Position numbers and translations under genes: made by a program. The notes beneath the pieces are model-generated. The model was not told the origin of the DNA and searched no databases. It saw only the letters and a list, made by a program, of their open reading frames with translations. A DNA stretch of 64,000 nt, taken from positions 1 through 64,000 of the forward strand of contig JADFDC010000010.1 in assembly GCA_018263115.1 (NCBI GenBank), read 5' to 3'. Positions 1 to 8,703 of the stretch are shown here, piece by piece; the first letter of the stretch is position 1, and each line of letters begins with the position of its first letter. This DNA is from Thiobacillus sp. (GTDB lineage Bacteria; Pseudomonadota; Gammaproteobacteria; Burkholderiales; Thiobacillaceae).

Positions 1-488
1 GGCAGGATCAGTTCGGTCTGCGCAGGCAGGTTGGTGGAGTAGGCGATATAAAGGGCTGCACCCAGTCCGAACACGGATTGCCAGAAATATTTCCAGCGCC
101 CGGCAAGCCCCTTGGGATTCTTGTGGACGATTTTCTTGTAATCATCCACCCAGCCGATAATGCCGAAGCCCAACGTGGTCAGAAGCGCAATCCAGACATA
201 CTTGTTGGACAGATCCATCCACAGCAGCGTTGAGATCGCAACCGACATCAGAATCAGCGCACCGCCCATGGTCGGTGTACCGGCCTTGACGAGATGCGTT
301 TGCGGGCCGTCATCGCGCACTGCCTGGCCAAATTTCATGATCTTCAACCGGTCGATCATCCACGGCCCGATAATGAAGGAAATGCTTAACGCAGTCAGTG
401 TCGCCATCACCGCGCGCAGTGTCAGATAATTGAAGACATTGAATGCGCGGATGTCCTGGCCCAGGGTTTGAAACAGCCACAGCAGCAT
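1..488 (-). CDS. mraY: phospho-N-acetylmuramoyl-pentapeptide-transferase, partial (C-terminus outside window)
   Basis: Only the first ~162 codons lie in the window; the 3' part is cut by the left edge. The reverse-strand translation starts [12 protein letters not shown], continues with [11 protein letters not shown] and contains GWVDDYKK, the membrane-proximal aspartate motif typical of MraY. The enzyme is an inner-membrane protein that joins UDP-MurNAc-pentapeptide to undecaprenyl phosphate to make lipid I. The start ATG (488-486) shares one base with the murF stop (490-488, TGATG), so translation is probably coupled. It is the last visible gene of the dcw operon read leftward. The identification is secure from motif and context. 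Confidence 0.96.
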   Translation of the reverse strand, partial: MLLWLFQTLGQDIRAFNVFNYLTLRAVMATLTALSISFIIGPWMIDRLKIMKFGQAVRDDGPQTHLVKAGTPTMGGALILMSVAISTLLWMDLSNKYVWIALLTTLGFGIIGWVDDYKKIVHKNPKGLAGRWKYFWQSVFGLGAALYIAYSTNLPAQTELIL

Positions 489-1843
489 CAGTGCACCTCC
501 TCGCTCAAGCTCTGCACGATGCGTTCCATGCGCATGGCGCGCGAGCCTTTCACCAGTACCGTGACATCGGGTGCCAGTGCGTTTTCCACTTCTGCCAGCA
601 ATTCCTCGATGCGCTCGAAATGCATGCCGCCAGATCCAAAGGCGCGCACGGCTTCCTTCGATAAATCTCCCAGGCCAAAGAGCCTTTCGACACCTGCTTG
701 CCGCGCAGCCAGGCCCATCTGGGCATGCAACGCGGGAGCGGACTCACCCAGCTCGCCCATGTCACCGAGCACAAGGTACTTATGCCCCAACTCGCGCGCG
801 AGCACGGCAAGCGCCGCGCGTGTGGAATCGGGATTGGCGTTATAGGTGTCATCGATGAAACGTCCGCCGTGCAGACCCAGTTTGCGCTGCAGGCGGCCCT
901 TCACCCCGGTAAAGCCGGACAGGGCTTTCGCAATGGTTTGCAGATCAACCCCCACCGACAGGGCACAGGCTGTGGCAGCCAGCGCATTACGCGCATTATG
1001 CTCACCGGGAACAGACAACTTCAGGCTGACCGTACCCCGCTCGCGGGCATCAATAGTCAGCGAATCCCTGTCATTCGATAAGTAGATGCCGCGCACGTCC
1101 GCCTCGGGATGAAAGCCAAAAGTCAGTACCTGATGTCCGGCATTGATCCCGATCCAGTAATCGGCATGGGGATCGTCCCGGTTGATTATGGCGATACCCT
1201 TTTCGTTCAATCCCTCGAAAATTTCGCCCTTTGCTTCAGCAATGGCCTGTACCGATCCCATGAGGCCGATGTGTGCCATCTGCGCATTGTTGACCAGGGC
1301 GACATCCGGCTTTGCCAAATTCGTGAGATAGCGGATTTCTCCCGGATGGTTCATGCCCATTTCCAGCACGGCATAACGATGTTGGCCACGCAGCCTGAGC
1401 ATCATCAAGGGGCAGCCGATGTCATTGTTGAGATTGCCCTCGGTGGCCAGCACGGCTTCCGGATTTCCTGTTTGCGACCTGAGTATGGCCGCAGTCATTT
1501 CCTTGACCGTGGTTTTGCCGTTGCTGCCGGTAACAGCTATGACAGGCATGTCGAATCGATTACGCCAGTGGGTTGCCAACCGCCCAAGTCCAAGACGCGT
1601 GTCATCCACCTGTATGCAGGGTAATGCAGAAGTCGACGCATTTATGTTGATCATCACGCCCGCCGCACCCGCCTCGATGGCCTGTCCTGCAAATGTGGCG
1701 CCGTCGAATTTCTCGCCTTTTAGCGCAATAAACAGATCGCCTGATTTGACGGAGCGTGTATCCGTTGATACGGAAAAAAACTCGCGATCATCACCCGTCA
1801 GCTTTCCATTCACCGCAGCCGCTGCTTCGGACAGGCGCATCAT
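488..1843 (-). CDS. murF: UDP-N-acetylmuramoyl-tripeptide--D-alanyl-D-alanine ligase
   Basis: A Mur ligase of 451 residues that adds D-Ala-D-Ala to UDP-MurNAc-tripeptide in the cytoplasm. The ATP-binding loop VTGSNGKTT is about 110 residues in, and the central domain carries NNDIGCP and [11 protein letters not shown] chose the ATG at 1843 because GGAGG sits 7 nt upstream and because it overlaps the murE stop as ATGA; an in-frame TTG at 1849 is less likely. It is followed without a gap by mraY. Length and order (murE-murF-mraY) match the standard dcw cluster. Confidence 0.97.
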   Translation of the reverse strand: MMRLSEAAAAVNGKLTGDDREFFSVSTDTRSVKSGDLFIALKGEKFDGATFAGQAIEAGAAGVMININASTSALPCIQVDDTRLGLGRLATHWRNRFDMPVIAVTGSNGKTTVKEMTAAILRSQTGNPEAVLATEGNLNNDIGCPLMMLRLRGQHRYAVLEMGMNHPGEIRYLTNLAKPDVALVNNAQMAHIGLMGSVQAIAEAKGEIFEGLNEKGIAIINRDDPHADYWIGINAGHQVLTFGFHPEADVRGIYLSNDRDSLTIDARERGTVSLKLSVPGEHNARNALAATACALSVGVDLQTIAKALSGFTGVKGRLQRKLGLHGGRFIDDTYNANPDSTRAALAVLARELGHKYLVLGDMGELGESAPALHAQMGLAARQAGVERLFGLGDLSKEAVRAFGSGGMHFERIEELLAEVENALAPDVTVLVKGSRAMRMERIVQSLSEEVH

Positions 1844-3291
1844 GACCAAGCCTCCAATGCCTTTTGAGCCAGATCAACATCTGAAAATGGAAGCTTCTGT
1901 CCCTGAATTTCCTGGTAGTTTTCGTGTCCTTTTCCAGCAATCAGTACGATGTCGCTGGCTTTGGCTTCACCTATCGCTTCAAAGATGGCTCGGGCGCGAT
2001 TGGCTTCGATACGGGATGACCCTGCCTGCACACCTTCAAGAATGTCCGCAATGATGACAGTTGGGTCTTCGTTGCGCGGATTGTCGCTGGTGACATATAC
2101 GAGATCGGCGCCTTGCGAGGCAGCGCGGCCCATCAACGGGCGCTTGCCGCGATCCCGGTTTCCGCCGCAGCCGAAAACACAAATGACTTTACCGCCTCCA
2201 CTCAGCGGACGCAGGGTAGTCAGCACTTTTTCAAGCGCGTCAGGCGTATGCGCGTAGTCAACAACAACCAGCGGAAGAGTGCCGCCACCCAGCATCTGCA
2301 TGCGCCCGGCCGGTGGCGTAACTCTAGAAAGTGCATTGCAAGCATCATTCAGGGAAACGTCCGACACCAGCAATGCCGCAAGCGCCGCCATCAGATTGGC
2401 GGCGTTGAATCGTCCCAGCAGCCTGGCATGAAGCTCCGCGCGTCCCCATGCCGTGTTAAGCGACAGCGCCATGCCTTCGCGATCAGCAGTGATCGCTTCG
2501 GCAACTACCTCGCCCTGATGAAATCCATAGCCGATGGTTTTCACGCCATTTTTTCTTGCCGCCAGCGACTGTCCGAATTCATCATCGAAATTCAGAACAG
2601 CGTACTTCAATCCTGGCCAGGCAAACAGACCGGCCTTGGCATCGGCATAAGCTTCCATGCTGCCGTGATAATCCAGGTGGTCGCGCGACAGATTGGTCAG
2701 CACCGCCACATCGAAATGGCAGCCATTGACTCGGCCCTGATGCAAGCCGTGCGAAGACACTTCCATGGCACATGCGCGCGCGCCCTCCTTGACGTAGTGC
2801 GCCAGCATTTCCTGTAGCTGGACAGCATCGGGCGTGGTATTGAGTGATGGGCTCAGGCTTCCGGGGAAACCATTGCCCAGCGTGCCGACAACTACCGCGG
2901 AGTTGCCGGTCAAGGCAAGCGCCTGGGCAATCCAGTGCGCCACCGATGTTTTTCCATTGGTTCCAGTGATGCCAAACATGCGGAGCTTCTGACTCGGATC
3001 GCCATAAATGCGGGCGGCTATGGCGCCAATGTGTAATTTGAGATCTGGCACGGGCACATTCGGAACCTGCCAGGCGGGATCCCACAGGAAATGTGTTTCA
3101 TCCCAGAGAACGGCTGGCGCGCCCTTGGCGATGGCCTGAGGAATGTAAGCGCGTCCGTCGTGCGCCGCGCCAGGATAGGCGGCGAATGCAATCTGCGGGC
3201 CTGCGTGACGGCTGTCAGCGGTCAACGCTGTCAGCGGTACATTCAATTGTTTGAGCACCGTATCGGGGTCGGGTGGACTGACATGGTTCAA
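1840..3291 (-). CDS. murE: UDP-N-acetylmuramoyl-L-alanyl-D-glutamate--2,6-diaminopimelate ligase
   Basis: A Mur ligase of 483 residues. The P-loop reads GITGTNGKTSV. The C-terminal domain contains TSDNPRNEDP; DNPR is the motif that selects meso-diaminopimelate rather than lysine, so the cell wall should be the DAP type. The only sensible start is a TTG at 3291, with a GGAGAG ribosome site 6 nt upstream; the nearby ATG is out of frame. The gene lies 15 bp after ftsI and overlaps murF by four bases (ATGA). A TTG start in an essential cell-wall gene may hold its expression below that of its neighbours; that last point is inference. Confidence 0.97.
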   Translation of the reverse strand: MNHVSPPDPDTVLKQLNVPLTALTADSRHAGPQIAFAAYPGAAHDGRAYIPQAIAKGAPAVLWDETHFLWDPAWQVPNVPVPDLKLHIGAIAARIYGDPSQKLRMFGITGTNGKTSVAHWIAQALALTGNSAVVVGTLGNGFPGSLSPSLNTTPDAVQLQEMLAHYVKEGARACAMEVSSHGLHQGRVNGCHFDVAVLTNLSRDHLDYHGSMEAYADAKAGLFAWPGLKYAVLNFDDEFGQSLAARKNGVKTIGYGFHQGEVVAEAITADREGMALSLNTAWGRAELHARLLGRFNAANLMAALAALLVSDVSLNDACNALSRVTPPAGRMQMLGGGTLPLVVVDYAHTPDALEKVLTTLRPLSGGGKVICVFGCGGNRDRGKRPLMGRAASQGADLVYVTSDNPRNEDPTVIIADILEGVQAGSSRIEANRARAIFEAIGEAKASDIVLIAGKGHENYQEIQGQKLPFSDVDLAQKALEAWS

Positions 3292-3306
3292 TCGAGTCTC
3301 TCCATG

Positions 3307-5046
3307 TCAGGCCGCCCCCGGTTTCGCCAGCGATTGCGGCTGCGTCATTCGCGTGGCAGGCAATTCAGGCGCATCGGGAGATACGCCAAGCTGTCTCAAA
3401 GACGCAGCCATGACCTGGGCAAACACCGGCCCCGCCACCGCGCCGCCGTAGTGCACATCGCCGCGCGGCTCATCAATCATCACCGCGATGATCAAGCGCG
3501 GATCGGAAGCCGGCGCCATGCCTACAAATGACGAGACATAGCGGTCATGCGCATAACGGCCCTCCATCAGCTTGTGGGCAGTGCCGGTTTTCCCGGCCAC
3601 GCGATACCCCGGAACATTGGCGGCAATGGCAGTTCCGCCTTCATGCGTCACGGTCTCCATCATCGTACGCACCATGCGGGCTACCTGCGGTGACAGCACG
3701 CGTTCGCCATTCAATTCCTGGGGTTCGCGCTTGAGAAAGGTCAGGGGCATGACCACGCCGTCATTGGCAAAGGCCATATAGCCACGCGCCATCTGCATCA
3801 GACTGACGGACAGGCCGTGACCATAGGCATGGGTTGCCTGTTCCACCGGCTTCCAGGTTTCAGGATTGCGTAAGCGGCCCCTGGCCTCGCCAGGAAAACC
3901 GGAGCCAGGCTTCTGTCCGAATCCGGCCCGGCTCAGCACATCCCAGAACTGCGTCGGGGTCAGCTGCATGGCCATTTTCACTGACCCGATGTTGCTGGAT
4001 TTTTGCAGAACCTCGGTAACTGTTAGCTCTGGGTGGTAATGCACATCAGTGATGTGTTTGCCGCCAACAACATAATCCTTGGGTAGATAAAGGCGGGTTT
4101 CGGGTCGCACCAGACCGCGTTCCAGCACTGCCGCAATGGTGAACGGCTTGATGGTCGAGCCTGGCTCGAACGTATCGATGACCGCACGGTTGCGCATCAG
4201 GTCCGGCTTGTAGTTTTTCCGGTTGTTGGGATTCACCACCGGGAGATTGGACAAGGCGAGGATTTCACCCGTCTTGGCGTCCAGCACCACCACGCCGCCT
4301 CCTTTGGCCTTGTGCTTTTCAACGGCTGCCGACAGTTCGCGGTGCGCGAGATATTGCAGTTTCAGGTCCAGCGCAAGCCCCAGGTTACCGCCCATGCGCG
4401 CACCACGCGCCGGGCTCAGATCCTGTATCACGTGACCGCGCCTGTCTCGCAATACATGGCGGCTGCCAGCCTTGCCGGCCAGCCAGTCCTGATAGGCCAG
4501 TTCAACTCCCTCCTGGCCGACATCGTCGATGTCGGTAAATCCCACCACATGCGCGGCAACTTCCCCTTGCGGATAAAAGCGGCGGAATTCCCGATGCAGC
4601 TTCAAGCCAGGCAATCCCAACGCAGTCACGCGCACTGCCTGTTCAGGCGTCAGTTTGCGGTTGATCGCCACTTCGCCCTTGTGTGGCGTTTTAAGTTTCT
4701 TCGCCAGCGCATTGACTGGCATATCCAGCACGTTCGCCAGGCGGACAATTTGCTGATAGTTCAAATTCTGCGCAAGGCTTGGCCGCGCCCACAAGGTTTC
4801 TACCGGCGTGCTGATTGCCAGCGCTTGTCCATAGCGATCCTGCACCATGCCACGGTGAGCAGGGATGGCCACCTTACGCGCGGCCACCGCATCTCCCTTG
4901 CCTTGCAGAAAGTCTGTGTTCAGGCCTTGCAGATACACCGCGCGCGCGGCCAGCGCCAGAAACCAGACACCCAGCAAACCGGCGACCAGGGCAACTCGCC
5001 AGGGAACGATATGAACCTGAAGCAGCTTTCTGCTCGAATAGTTCAC
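3307..5046 (-). CDS. ftsI: peptidoglycan D,D-transpeptidase FtsI (PBP3)
   Basis: A class B penicillin-binding protein of 579 residues. It has a short cytoplasmic N-terminus, one membrane helix near residues 17-38, a PBP dimer domain, and a transpeptidase domain with the three active-site motifs STIK (in EPGSTIKPFTI), SSN (in SSNIGSVK) and KTG (in AGKTGTAHK). It cross-links septal peptidoglycan within the divisome. The start is a GTG at 5046 that overlaps the ftsL stop as GTGA, implying coupled translation. It is followed 15 bp later by murE. Confidence 0.97.
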   Translation of the reverse strand: MNYSSRKLLQVHIVPWRVALVAGLLGVWFLALAARAVYLQGLNTDFLQGKGDAVAARKVAIPAHRGMVQDRYGQALAISTPVETLWARPSLAQNLNYQQIVRLANVLDMPVNALAKKLKTPHKGEVAINRKLTPEQAVRVTALGLPGLKLHREFRRFYPQGEVAAHVVGFTDIDDVGQEGVELAYQDWLAGKAGSRHVLRDRRGHVIQDLSPARGARMGGNLGLALDLKLQYLAHRELSAAVEKHKAKGGGVVVLDAKTGEILALSNLPVVNPNNRKNYKPDLMRNRAVIDTFEPGSTIKPFTIAAVLERGLVRPETRLYLPKDYVVGGKHITDVHYHPELTVTEVLQKSSNIGSVKMAMQLTPTQFWDVLSRAGFGQKPGSGFPGEARGRLRNPETWKPVEQATHAYGHGLSVSLMQMARGYMAFANDGVVMPLTFLKREPQELNGERVLSPQVARMVRTMMETVTHEGGTAIAANVPGYRVAGKTGTAHKLMEGRYAHDRYVSSFVGMAPASDPRLIIAVMIDEPRGDVHYGGAVAGPVFAQVMAASLRQLGVSPDAPELPATRMTQPQSLAKPGAA

Positions 5047-5315
5047 GGCTTCGTCCCTGATTCAATCAGCATAATTCTGTCGAGCGGCGGAGACACCAAG
5101 CCCAATTCATGCTGGGCCAGAGACTCCACCCGCGCATGGCTGACCAGCGTACCCTGCTCAAGCTGCAACTTGCCCCATTCCACTTCCAGGTCTCTCGCCT
5201 CTTTTTTCAAATTCTCAAGATCCATGAACATCATGCGTGCCCGATGCTGGGCGGTTACCACTGCCAGCGCGCAAATCATCAACACCAGCGCCAGCAAAAT
5301 ATCCAGACGCTTCAT
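5043..5315 (-). CDS. ftsL: cell division protein FtsL
   Basis: A 90-residue bitopic membrane protein. An N-terminal hydrophobic helix (residues ~5-22, [15 protein letters not shown]) is followed by a charged segment with coiled-coil character ([21 protein letters not shown], leading to a short periplasmic tail). This size and layout fit FtsL, the FtsB/FtsQ partner of the septal synthase. Sequence conservation in this family is low, so position between rsmH and ftsI is the main evidence. It overlaps rsmH by ATGA and ftsI by GTGA. Confidence 0.93.
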   Translation of the reverse strand: MKRLDILLALVLMICALAVVTAQHRARMMFMDLENLKKEARDLEVEWGKLQLEQGTLVSHARVESLAQHELGLVSPPLDRIMLIESGTKP

Positions 5316-6238
5316 GCCGGTGCATCCGTTCGCGCGGCAACCCGTAACACCGCACTGCGCGCGCGAGGGTTGGTTTCAACTTCTGCATCTCCGGCATGAA
5401 TTGCCTTTCCAACACGACGTAAACGCCCCTGCGGAATATCAGCAGCGCGCACCGGCAATCCACGCGGCAACTCGGGGCCACGTTCTTCATCCCGCATGAA
5501 CCGCTTGACGATACGGTCCTCCAGGGAATGAAAACTGATCACCGCCAGCCTGCCGCCTGGTTTAAGTCTTCTGACACATACAGGCAGCACTGCCTCTAGC
5601 TCCTCAAGCTCACGATTGAGGTAAATCCGAACAGCCTGAAAGGTGCGCGTTGCCGGATGCTGGCCTGGCTCGCGCTTGCGCACCGCATTCGCGACAATTT
5701 GCGCAAGCTGGCCTGTCGTGCGAATCGGCGATGCTGCTCGCGCCGTAACAATCTCATGCGCAATCTGTCGAGCAAACCGTTCTTCGCCATAACGTTTGAT
5801 CACCTCCACCAACTCATTTTCTTCTGCTCGCGCAATCCACTCGGCTGCGCTGAGTCCGCTATCCGGATCCATGCGCATGTCGAGCGGGCCATCCGCGCGA
5901 AAGCTGAATCCGCGTTCCGCTTCATCCAGTTGCGGCGACGACACACCGATATCCAGCAAAATGCCGTCAACCTTTTCTATCGCCAGCCCGTCCAGCGCTT
6001 CTTCCATGCGCGAAAAGGGCACGCGAACCAGGCTTAAACGGGGGTCATGAATCATCTTGCCCGCCTCTATCGCCGCCGGATCGCGGTCCATCGCAATCAA
6101 TTTCCCCACCGGCGACAGTTGTTCCAATATCAAACTGCTGTGCCCGCCGCGGCCAAAAGTGCCATCCACATAAACGCCGTCCGGCTTGATGGCCAGTGAG
6201 TCAATCGCTTCCCTGGCCAGCACCGGAAGGTGCGCCAT
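5312..6238 (-). CDS. rsmH: 16S rRNA (cytosine(1402)-N(4))-methyltransferase
   Basis: A 308-residue SAM-dependent methyltransferase that modifies C1402 of 16S rRNA at N4. Visible motifs are [10 protein letters not shown] (SAM loop) near residue 30, [16 protein letters not shown] and [13 protein letters not shown]. The reading frame is open further upstream, but the ATG at 6238 begins [11 protein letters not shown], the family's normal N-terminus, and shares its A with the mraZ TGA stop (TGATG). Its partner for the same nucleotide, rsmI, is also in this window at 15.1-16.0 kb. Confidence 0.97.
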   Translation of the reverse strand: MAHLPVLAREAIDSLAIKPDGVYVDGTFGRGGHSSLILEQLSPVGKLIAMDRDPAAIEAGKMIHDPRLSLVRVPFSRMEEALDGLAIEKVDGILLDIGVSSPQLDEAERGFSFRADGPLDMRMDPDSGLSAAEWIARAEENELVEVIKRYGEERFARQIAHEIVTARAASPIRTTGQLAQIVANAVRKREPGQHPATRTFQAVRIYLNRELEELEAVLPVCVRRLKPGGRLAVISFHSLEDRIVKRFMRDEERGPELPRGLPVRAADIPQGRLRRVGKAIHAGDAEVETNPRARSAVLRVAARTDAPA

Positions 6239-6684
6239 CACAAGGTAAAGCCCTCCAGTTCGGGAGGGAGTCCGTTTTCGCCAAAGCTCAGCGCCTGCGC
6301 GATCCGGGCCTCCCATTTGTCTTCATTCCACAACTCCACCCGACTTACCTGGCCAGCCAGCACTACGTTTTTATCGAGGCCGGCAAATTTGCGCAGCATG
6401 GGCGGCAGCAGAATCCTGCCCGCGCCGTCCATTTCAATTTCTTGCGCGTAGCCAATCATGAGTTGCTTGATACTGCGTGTTTGGGGATTGAAGTCAGACA
6501 GACCGGAGAGCTTTTTCTCGATGGGCTCCCATTCGGGAAGCGGGTAAAGGAGCAGGCATTCGCTGGGATCAGCCGTCACAATCACGCGACCGCTCGCCAC
6601 CGCCAACAGCACGTCACGATGCCGGGACGGCACGACGACCCGGCCCTTGCTGTCCAGACTGACGGTGCTGACACCGCGGAACAT
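6238..6684 (-). CDS. mraZ: division/cell wall cluster transcriptional repressor MraZ
   Basis: A 148-residue protein with two SpoVT/AbrB-like MraZ domains: the first begins [20 protein letters not shown] and the second contains [16 protein letters not shown]. MraZ forms a ring and represses the dcw promoter. The ATG at 6684 is preferred over an in-frame ATG 36 bp upstream, because GGAGAGAGGGAGA lies directly before it and it gives the family N-terminus. The boxes the protein would bind are visible just upstream at 6747-6786. Confidence 0.97.
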   Translation of the reverse strand: MFRGVSTVSLDSKGRVVVPSRHRDVLLAVASGRVIVTADPSECLLLYPLPEWEPIEKKLSGLSDFNPQTRSIKQLMIGYAQEIEMDGAGRILLPPMLRKFAGLDKNVVLAGQVSRVELWNEDKWEARIAQALSFGENGLPPELEGFTL

Positions 6685-6746
6685 GTCTCCCTCTCTCCTT
6701 TTTTGATTGTGGGCAATCACTCACCTGTAATGCCACTGATTACAGG

Positions 6747-6786
6747 CAATACCCATAATCATCCACTTAATGGCACTTTTACCCAC
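6747..6786 (-). promoter_or_regulatory. candidate MraZ boxes, 10-bp spaced
   Basis: Read on the minus strand, four consecutive 10-bp units begin GTGGG, GTGCC, GTGGA and ATGGG. MraZ is known to bind TGGGN repeats separated by 5-nt spacers, which gives exactly this 10-bp period. The first unit overlaps the -10 element, so binding would block initiation. The second unit is degenerate. Confidence 0.7.
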
Positions 6787-6814
6787 TATAGAGGGAAGAA
6801 ATCTGCGCTGTCAA
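6785..6814 (-). promoter_or_regulatory. sigma70 promoter of the dcw operon
   Basis: On the minus strand TTGACA (6814-6809) is followed after 18 bp by TATAGT (6790-6785). This is close to consensus and lies about 100 bp before mraZ with no competing gene between. The transcript would begin near 6778. Confidence 0.8.
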
Positions 6815-6897
6815 GCAACAAATTGAAAATTTTCCTTCAAGGTCAAAGACTTACATAACCTATCCACAGGACTGGCTTACCATATAAAACAAAGGGG

Positions 6898-6931
6898 TTA
6901 TCTGTGCATCCTAAATACGATACACAGATAA
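6898..6931. repeat. inverted repeat between rnpB and the dcw promoter
   Basis: A 9-bp inverted repeat, TTATCTGTG (6898-6906) and CACAGATAA (6923-6931), with a 16-nt loop. It lies 28 bp beyond the rnpB 3' end. It may form part of the rnpB terminator or processing signal, since the minus strand continues into CCCCTTTGTTTTATA, but the stem is AT-rich and weak. Confidence 0.4.
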
Positions 6932-6958
6932 ATTAGGTAACTTATTGAATTGATTGAT

Positions 6959-7263
6959 GGGGAGCTGGCCGATAAGCCGGGTTCTGTCAGGGAGTAATCC
7001 CTGAGGCAGCCATTCCTCTAGATCCGCCATTGCTGGCGGATTCAAGCCACCTACCCGCAGACTCAGCGAGCCGCTTCATCGCCTGCCTATTTGGTGTTGC
7101 TCCGGATGGAGGTTACCGCGTTTCACCCCGGTCTTAACCGGCTCGTCTCTGTGGCCCTGTTCCTCGCCTCACGGCGTCCGGCCGTTAGCCGGCATCCTGC
7201 TCTATGGAGCCCGGACTTTCCTCTCCGTGCGAAAGCACGCAGCGGCTGCCTGACCAACTCCCC
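6959..7263 (-). ncRNA. rnpB: RNase P RNA (M1 RNA)
   Basis: The reverse strand contains the conserved core GAGGAAAGTCCGGGCTCC (from 7224 downward) and, near the 3' end, ACAGAACCCGGCTTA. The 5' segment GGGGAGTTGGTC pairs over 12 bp with the 3' segment GGCCAGCTCCCC to form helix P1, which fixes the ends at about 7263 and 6959. The length is ~305 nt, slightly short for a bacterial type A RNA. It is the catalytic RNA that trims tRNA 5' leaders with the protein RnpA. Confidence 0.95.
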
Positions 7264-7268
7264 TCATC

Positions 7269-7274
7269 ATTATA
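7269..7274 (-). promoter_or_regulatory. rnpB promoter -10 box
   Basis: A perfect TATAAT on the minus strand ends 6 bp before the first base of P1 helix of rnpB, so the transcription start predicted from the box coincides with the RNA 5' end. The -35 region is weak (TTATCA at 15-bp spacing is the best candidate). Confidence 0.7.
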
Positions 7275-7384
7275 TGGTTGTTTAGTGGCTGATAATTGAC
7301 TAATACACATAGCAAGGAGCCGCGATTCGACTCTGAAAGCCCCTGATTACAAAGCGGGCTCTATTTTATTGAGAGGAGATCATC

Positions 7385-7897
7385 ATGAGACGACGGCTAT
7401 ATTTCATGGTGCCGGATGTAACTGGCGCCCGTATCATTCGCGACGAGTTACTGCTCGCGCGCATTGAAGACAGCCACATACACGTACTGGCCAAGGCTGG
7501 CGTACCGATGGAAGGCTTGCATGAGGCATCCATCCTGCAGAAAACCGATTTCGTGCACGGCGCGGAAACCGGGCTGGTCATCGGCGGCGGCATCGGCATA
7601 CTGGCCGGGCTGGTTGCCATTCTGTTCCCGCCCGCTGGCGTCAACCTGCAACTGGTGACGATTCTGGTCACGGCCTTGATCGGCGCCGCTTTTGGCGCCT
7701 GGGTATCGAGCATGGTCGCCAGTTCCATCCCCAATTCGCGCCTCAAGACTTTCGAGGCCGGCATCGAATCAGGCCGCATTCTGATGATGGTGGATGTACC
7801 CGCTGGCCGTGTGGATGAAATCAGGAAACTCGTTGCCTCCCGGCATCCGGAAATCAGCGGTTCCTTGCAGGAACCCACCATTCCGGCTTTCCCTTAA
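7385..7897 (+). CDS. DUF1269-like small membrane protein
   Basis: A 170-residue protein. A ferredoxin-like N-terminal part (RRRLYFMVPDVTGARIIRDE) is followed by a hydrophobic glycine-rich segment at ~residues 63-115 (TGLVIGGGIGILAGLVAIL; LVTALIGAAFGAWVSSM), and then a soluble C-terminus. This split fold with a central membrane hairpin matches the DUF1269 family, whose function is unknown to me. The GAGAGGAG ribosome site lies 6 bp before the ATG. The gene stands alone; a hairpin (CCGCGA/TCGCGG, 7907-7926) and a strong terminator follow. Confidence 0.8.
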   Translation: MRRRLYFMVPDVTGARIIRDELLLARIEDSHIHVLAKAGVPMEGLHEASILQKTDFVHGAETGLVIGGGIGILAGLVAILFPPAGVNLQLVTILVTALIGAAFGAWVSSMVASSIPNSRLKTFEAGIESGRILMMVDVPAGRVDEIRKLVASRHPEISGSLQEPTIPAFP

Positions 7898-7926
7898 ACC
7901 TCCCTGCCGCGATTCCCCTGTCGCGG

Positions 7927-7990
7927 CCTTGACCTGAAGCGCAAGGCTTTCAGGTATGACGGCAGGCAAAAAGCCTGCCGTTGTTTTGTC
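7927..7990 (+). repeat. 64-bp dispersed repeat, copy 1 (contains a terminator)
   Basis: This 64-bp stretch matches 12699-12762 at 58 of 64 positions, same orientation. It carries two hairpins: ACCTGAA/TTCAGGT (7932-7955) and GGCAGGC/GCCTGCC (7961-7979). The second is followed by GTTGTTTTGTC. Both copies lie a short way downstream of a gene end. Confidence 0.85.
7961..7990 (+). terminator. intrinsic terminator after the DUF1269-like gene
   Basis: A 7-bp stem (GGCAGGC, 5-nt A loop, GCCTGCC) is followed by a T-rich run. It would end plus-strand transcription 65-90 bp past the stop at 7897. It leaves only ~30 bp before creB, so the creB promoter must overlap this element or be very compact. Confidence 0.75.
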
Positions 7991-8019
7991 TCGAATCCGG
8001 CATGTACACTTCCACCGAC

Positions 8020-8703
8020 ATGCCTGCGAATATTCTTCTTGTCGAGGACGACAAGCCCATTGCCGAAAACGTTATCCTAGCTTTGGAACGGGATGGATAT
8101 GCATGCTCGCATGTCCAGCTTGGCGCTTCTTGCATGAGATCACTTTCCAGCAATGCCTTTGACCTTGTAATCCTTGATGTCGGCCTGCCGGACATGAATG
8201 GATTTGAAGTTTGCAAGGCAATCAGGAAATCATCAAATATTCCGGTCATTTTCCTGACCGCACGTTCGGATGAAATTGATCGTGTGGTTGGCCTTGAAAT
8301 CGGCGCGGACGATTATGTGCTCAAACCCTTCAGCCCTAGGGAACTGGTGGCGAGAGTCAAGACCATACTGCGGCGCAGCCAGCTTTCCCCGCCGCCAGGC
8401 CAATCCGTCCCGGGAATTCACATCGACGAAGACCGGGCCTGCATTTTATGCAACGGCATTGTCCTGGATTTGACCCGCGCAGAATATTTCATGCTGCGAG
8501 CAATGATTCGCGTGCCCAACAAGATTTTTGACAGAGAGGCCTTGATGGATGCCGCGGGTCTGGCCGAGGCCAGTCTGGATCGGGTCATCGATACTCATAT
8601 CAAATCCCTGCGTGCCAAACTGGTAACCGCCGCACCTGGTGTTGAAATTATCCATACCCATCGTGGCATGGGTTACAGCTTCGTGCCAGTCAGCGAGAAA
8701 TGA
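8020..8703 (+). CDS. creB: two-component response regulator CreB
   Basis: An OmpR-family regulator of 227 residues: an N-terminal receiver domain (ILLVEDD, phospho-acceptor in VILDVGLPD, conserved Lys in LKPFSPREL) and a C-terminal winged helix (RVIDTHIKSLRAKL and HTHRGMGYSF). The stretch VIFLTARSDEIDRVVGLEIG resembles Escherichia coli CreB closely, and the genes that follow are creC- and creD-like, so the name is well supported. The ATG at 8020 gives the usual short N-terminus; an ATG at 8002 is possible, and neither has a clear ribosome site. It overlaps creC as ATGA. Confidence 0.9.
   Translation: MPANILLVEDDKPIAENVILALERDGYACSHVQLGASCMRSLSSNAFDLVILDVGLPDMNGFEVCKAIRKSSNIPVIFLTARSDEIDRVVGLEIGADDYVLKPFSPRELVARVKTILRRSQLSPPPGQSVPGIHIDEDRACILCNGIVLDLTRAEYFMLRAMIRVPNKIFDREALMDAAGLAEASLDRVIDTHIKSLRAKLVTAAPGVEIIHTHRGMGYSFVPVSEK

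Noticed and set aside
6858-6868. Possible DnaA box (CTATCCACA) near the dcw promoter
   Set aside because: Single imperfect match with no cluster, AT-rich unwinding element or dnaA/dnaN genes nearby; not an origin.
7264-7384. tRNA gene near GATTCGA (about 7324)
   Set aside because: No cloverleaf could be formed around it; the bases belong to the rnpB upstream region.
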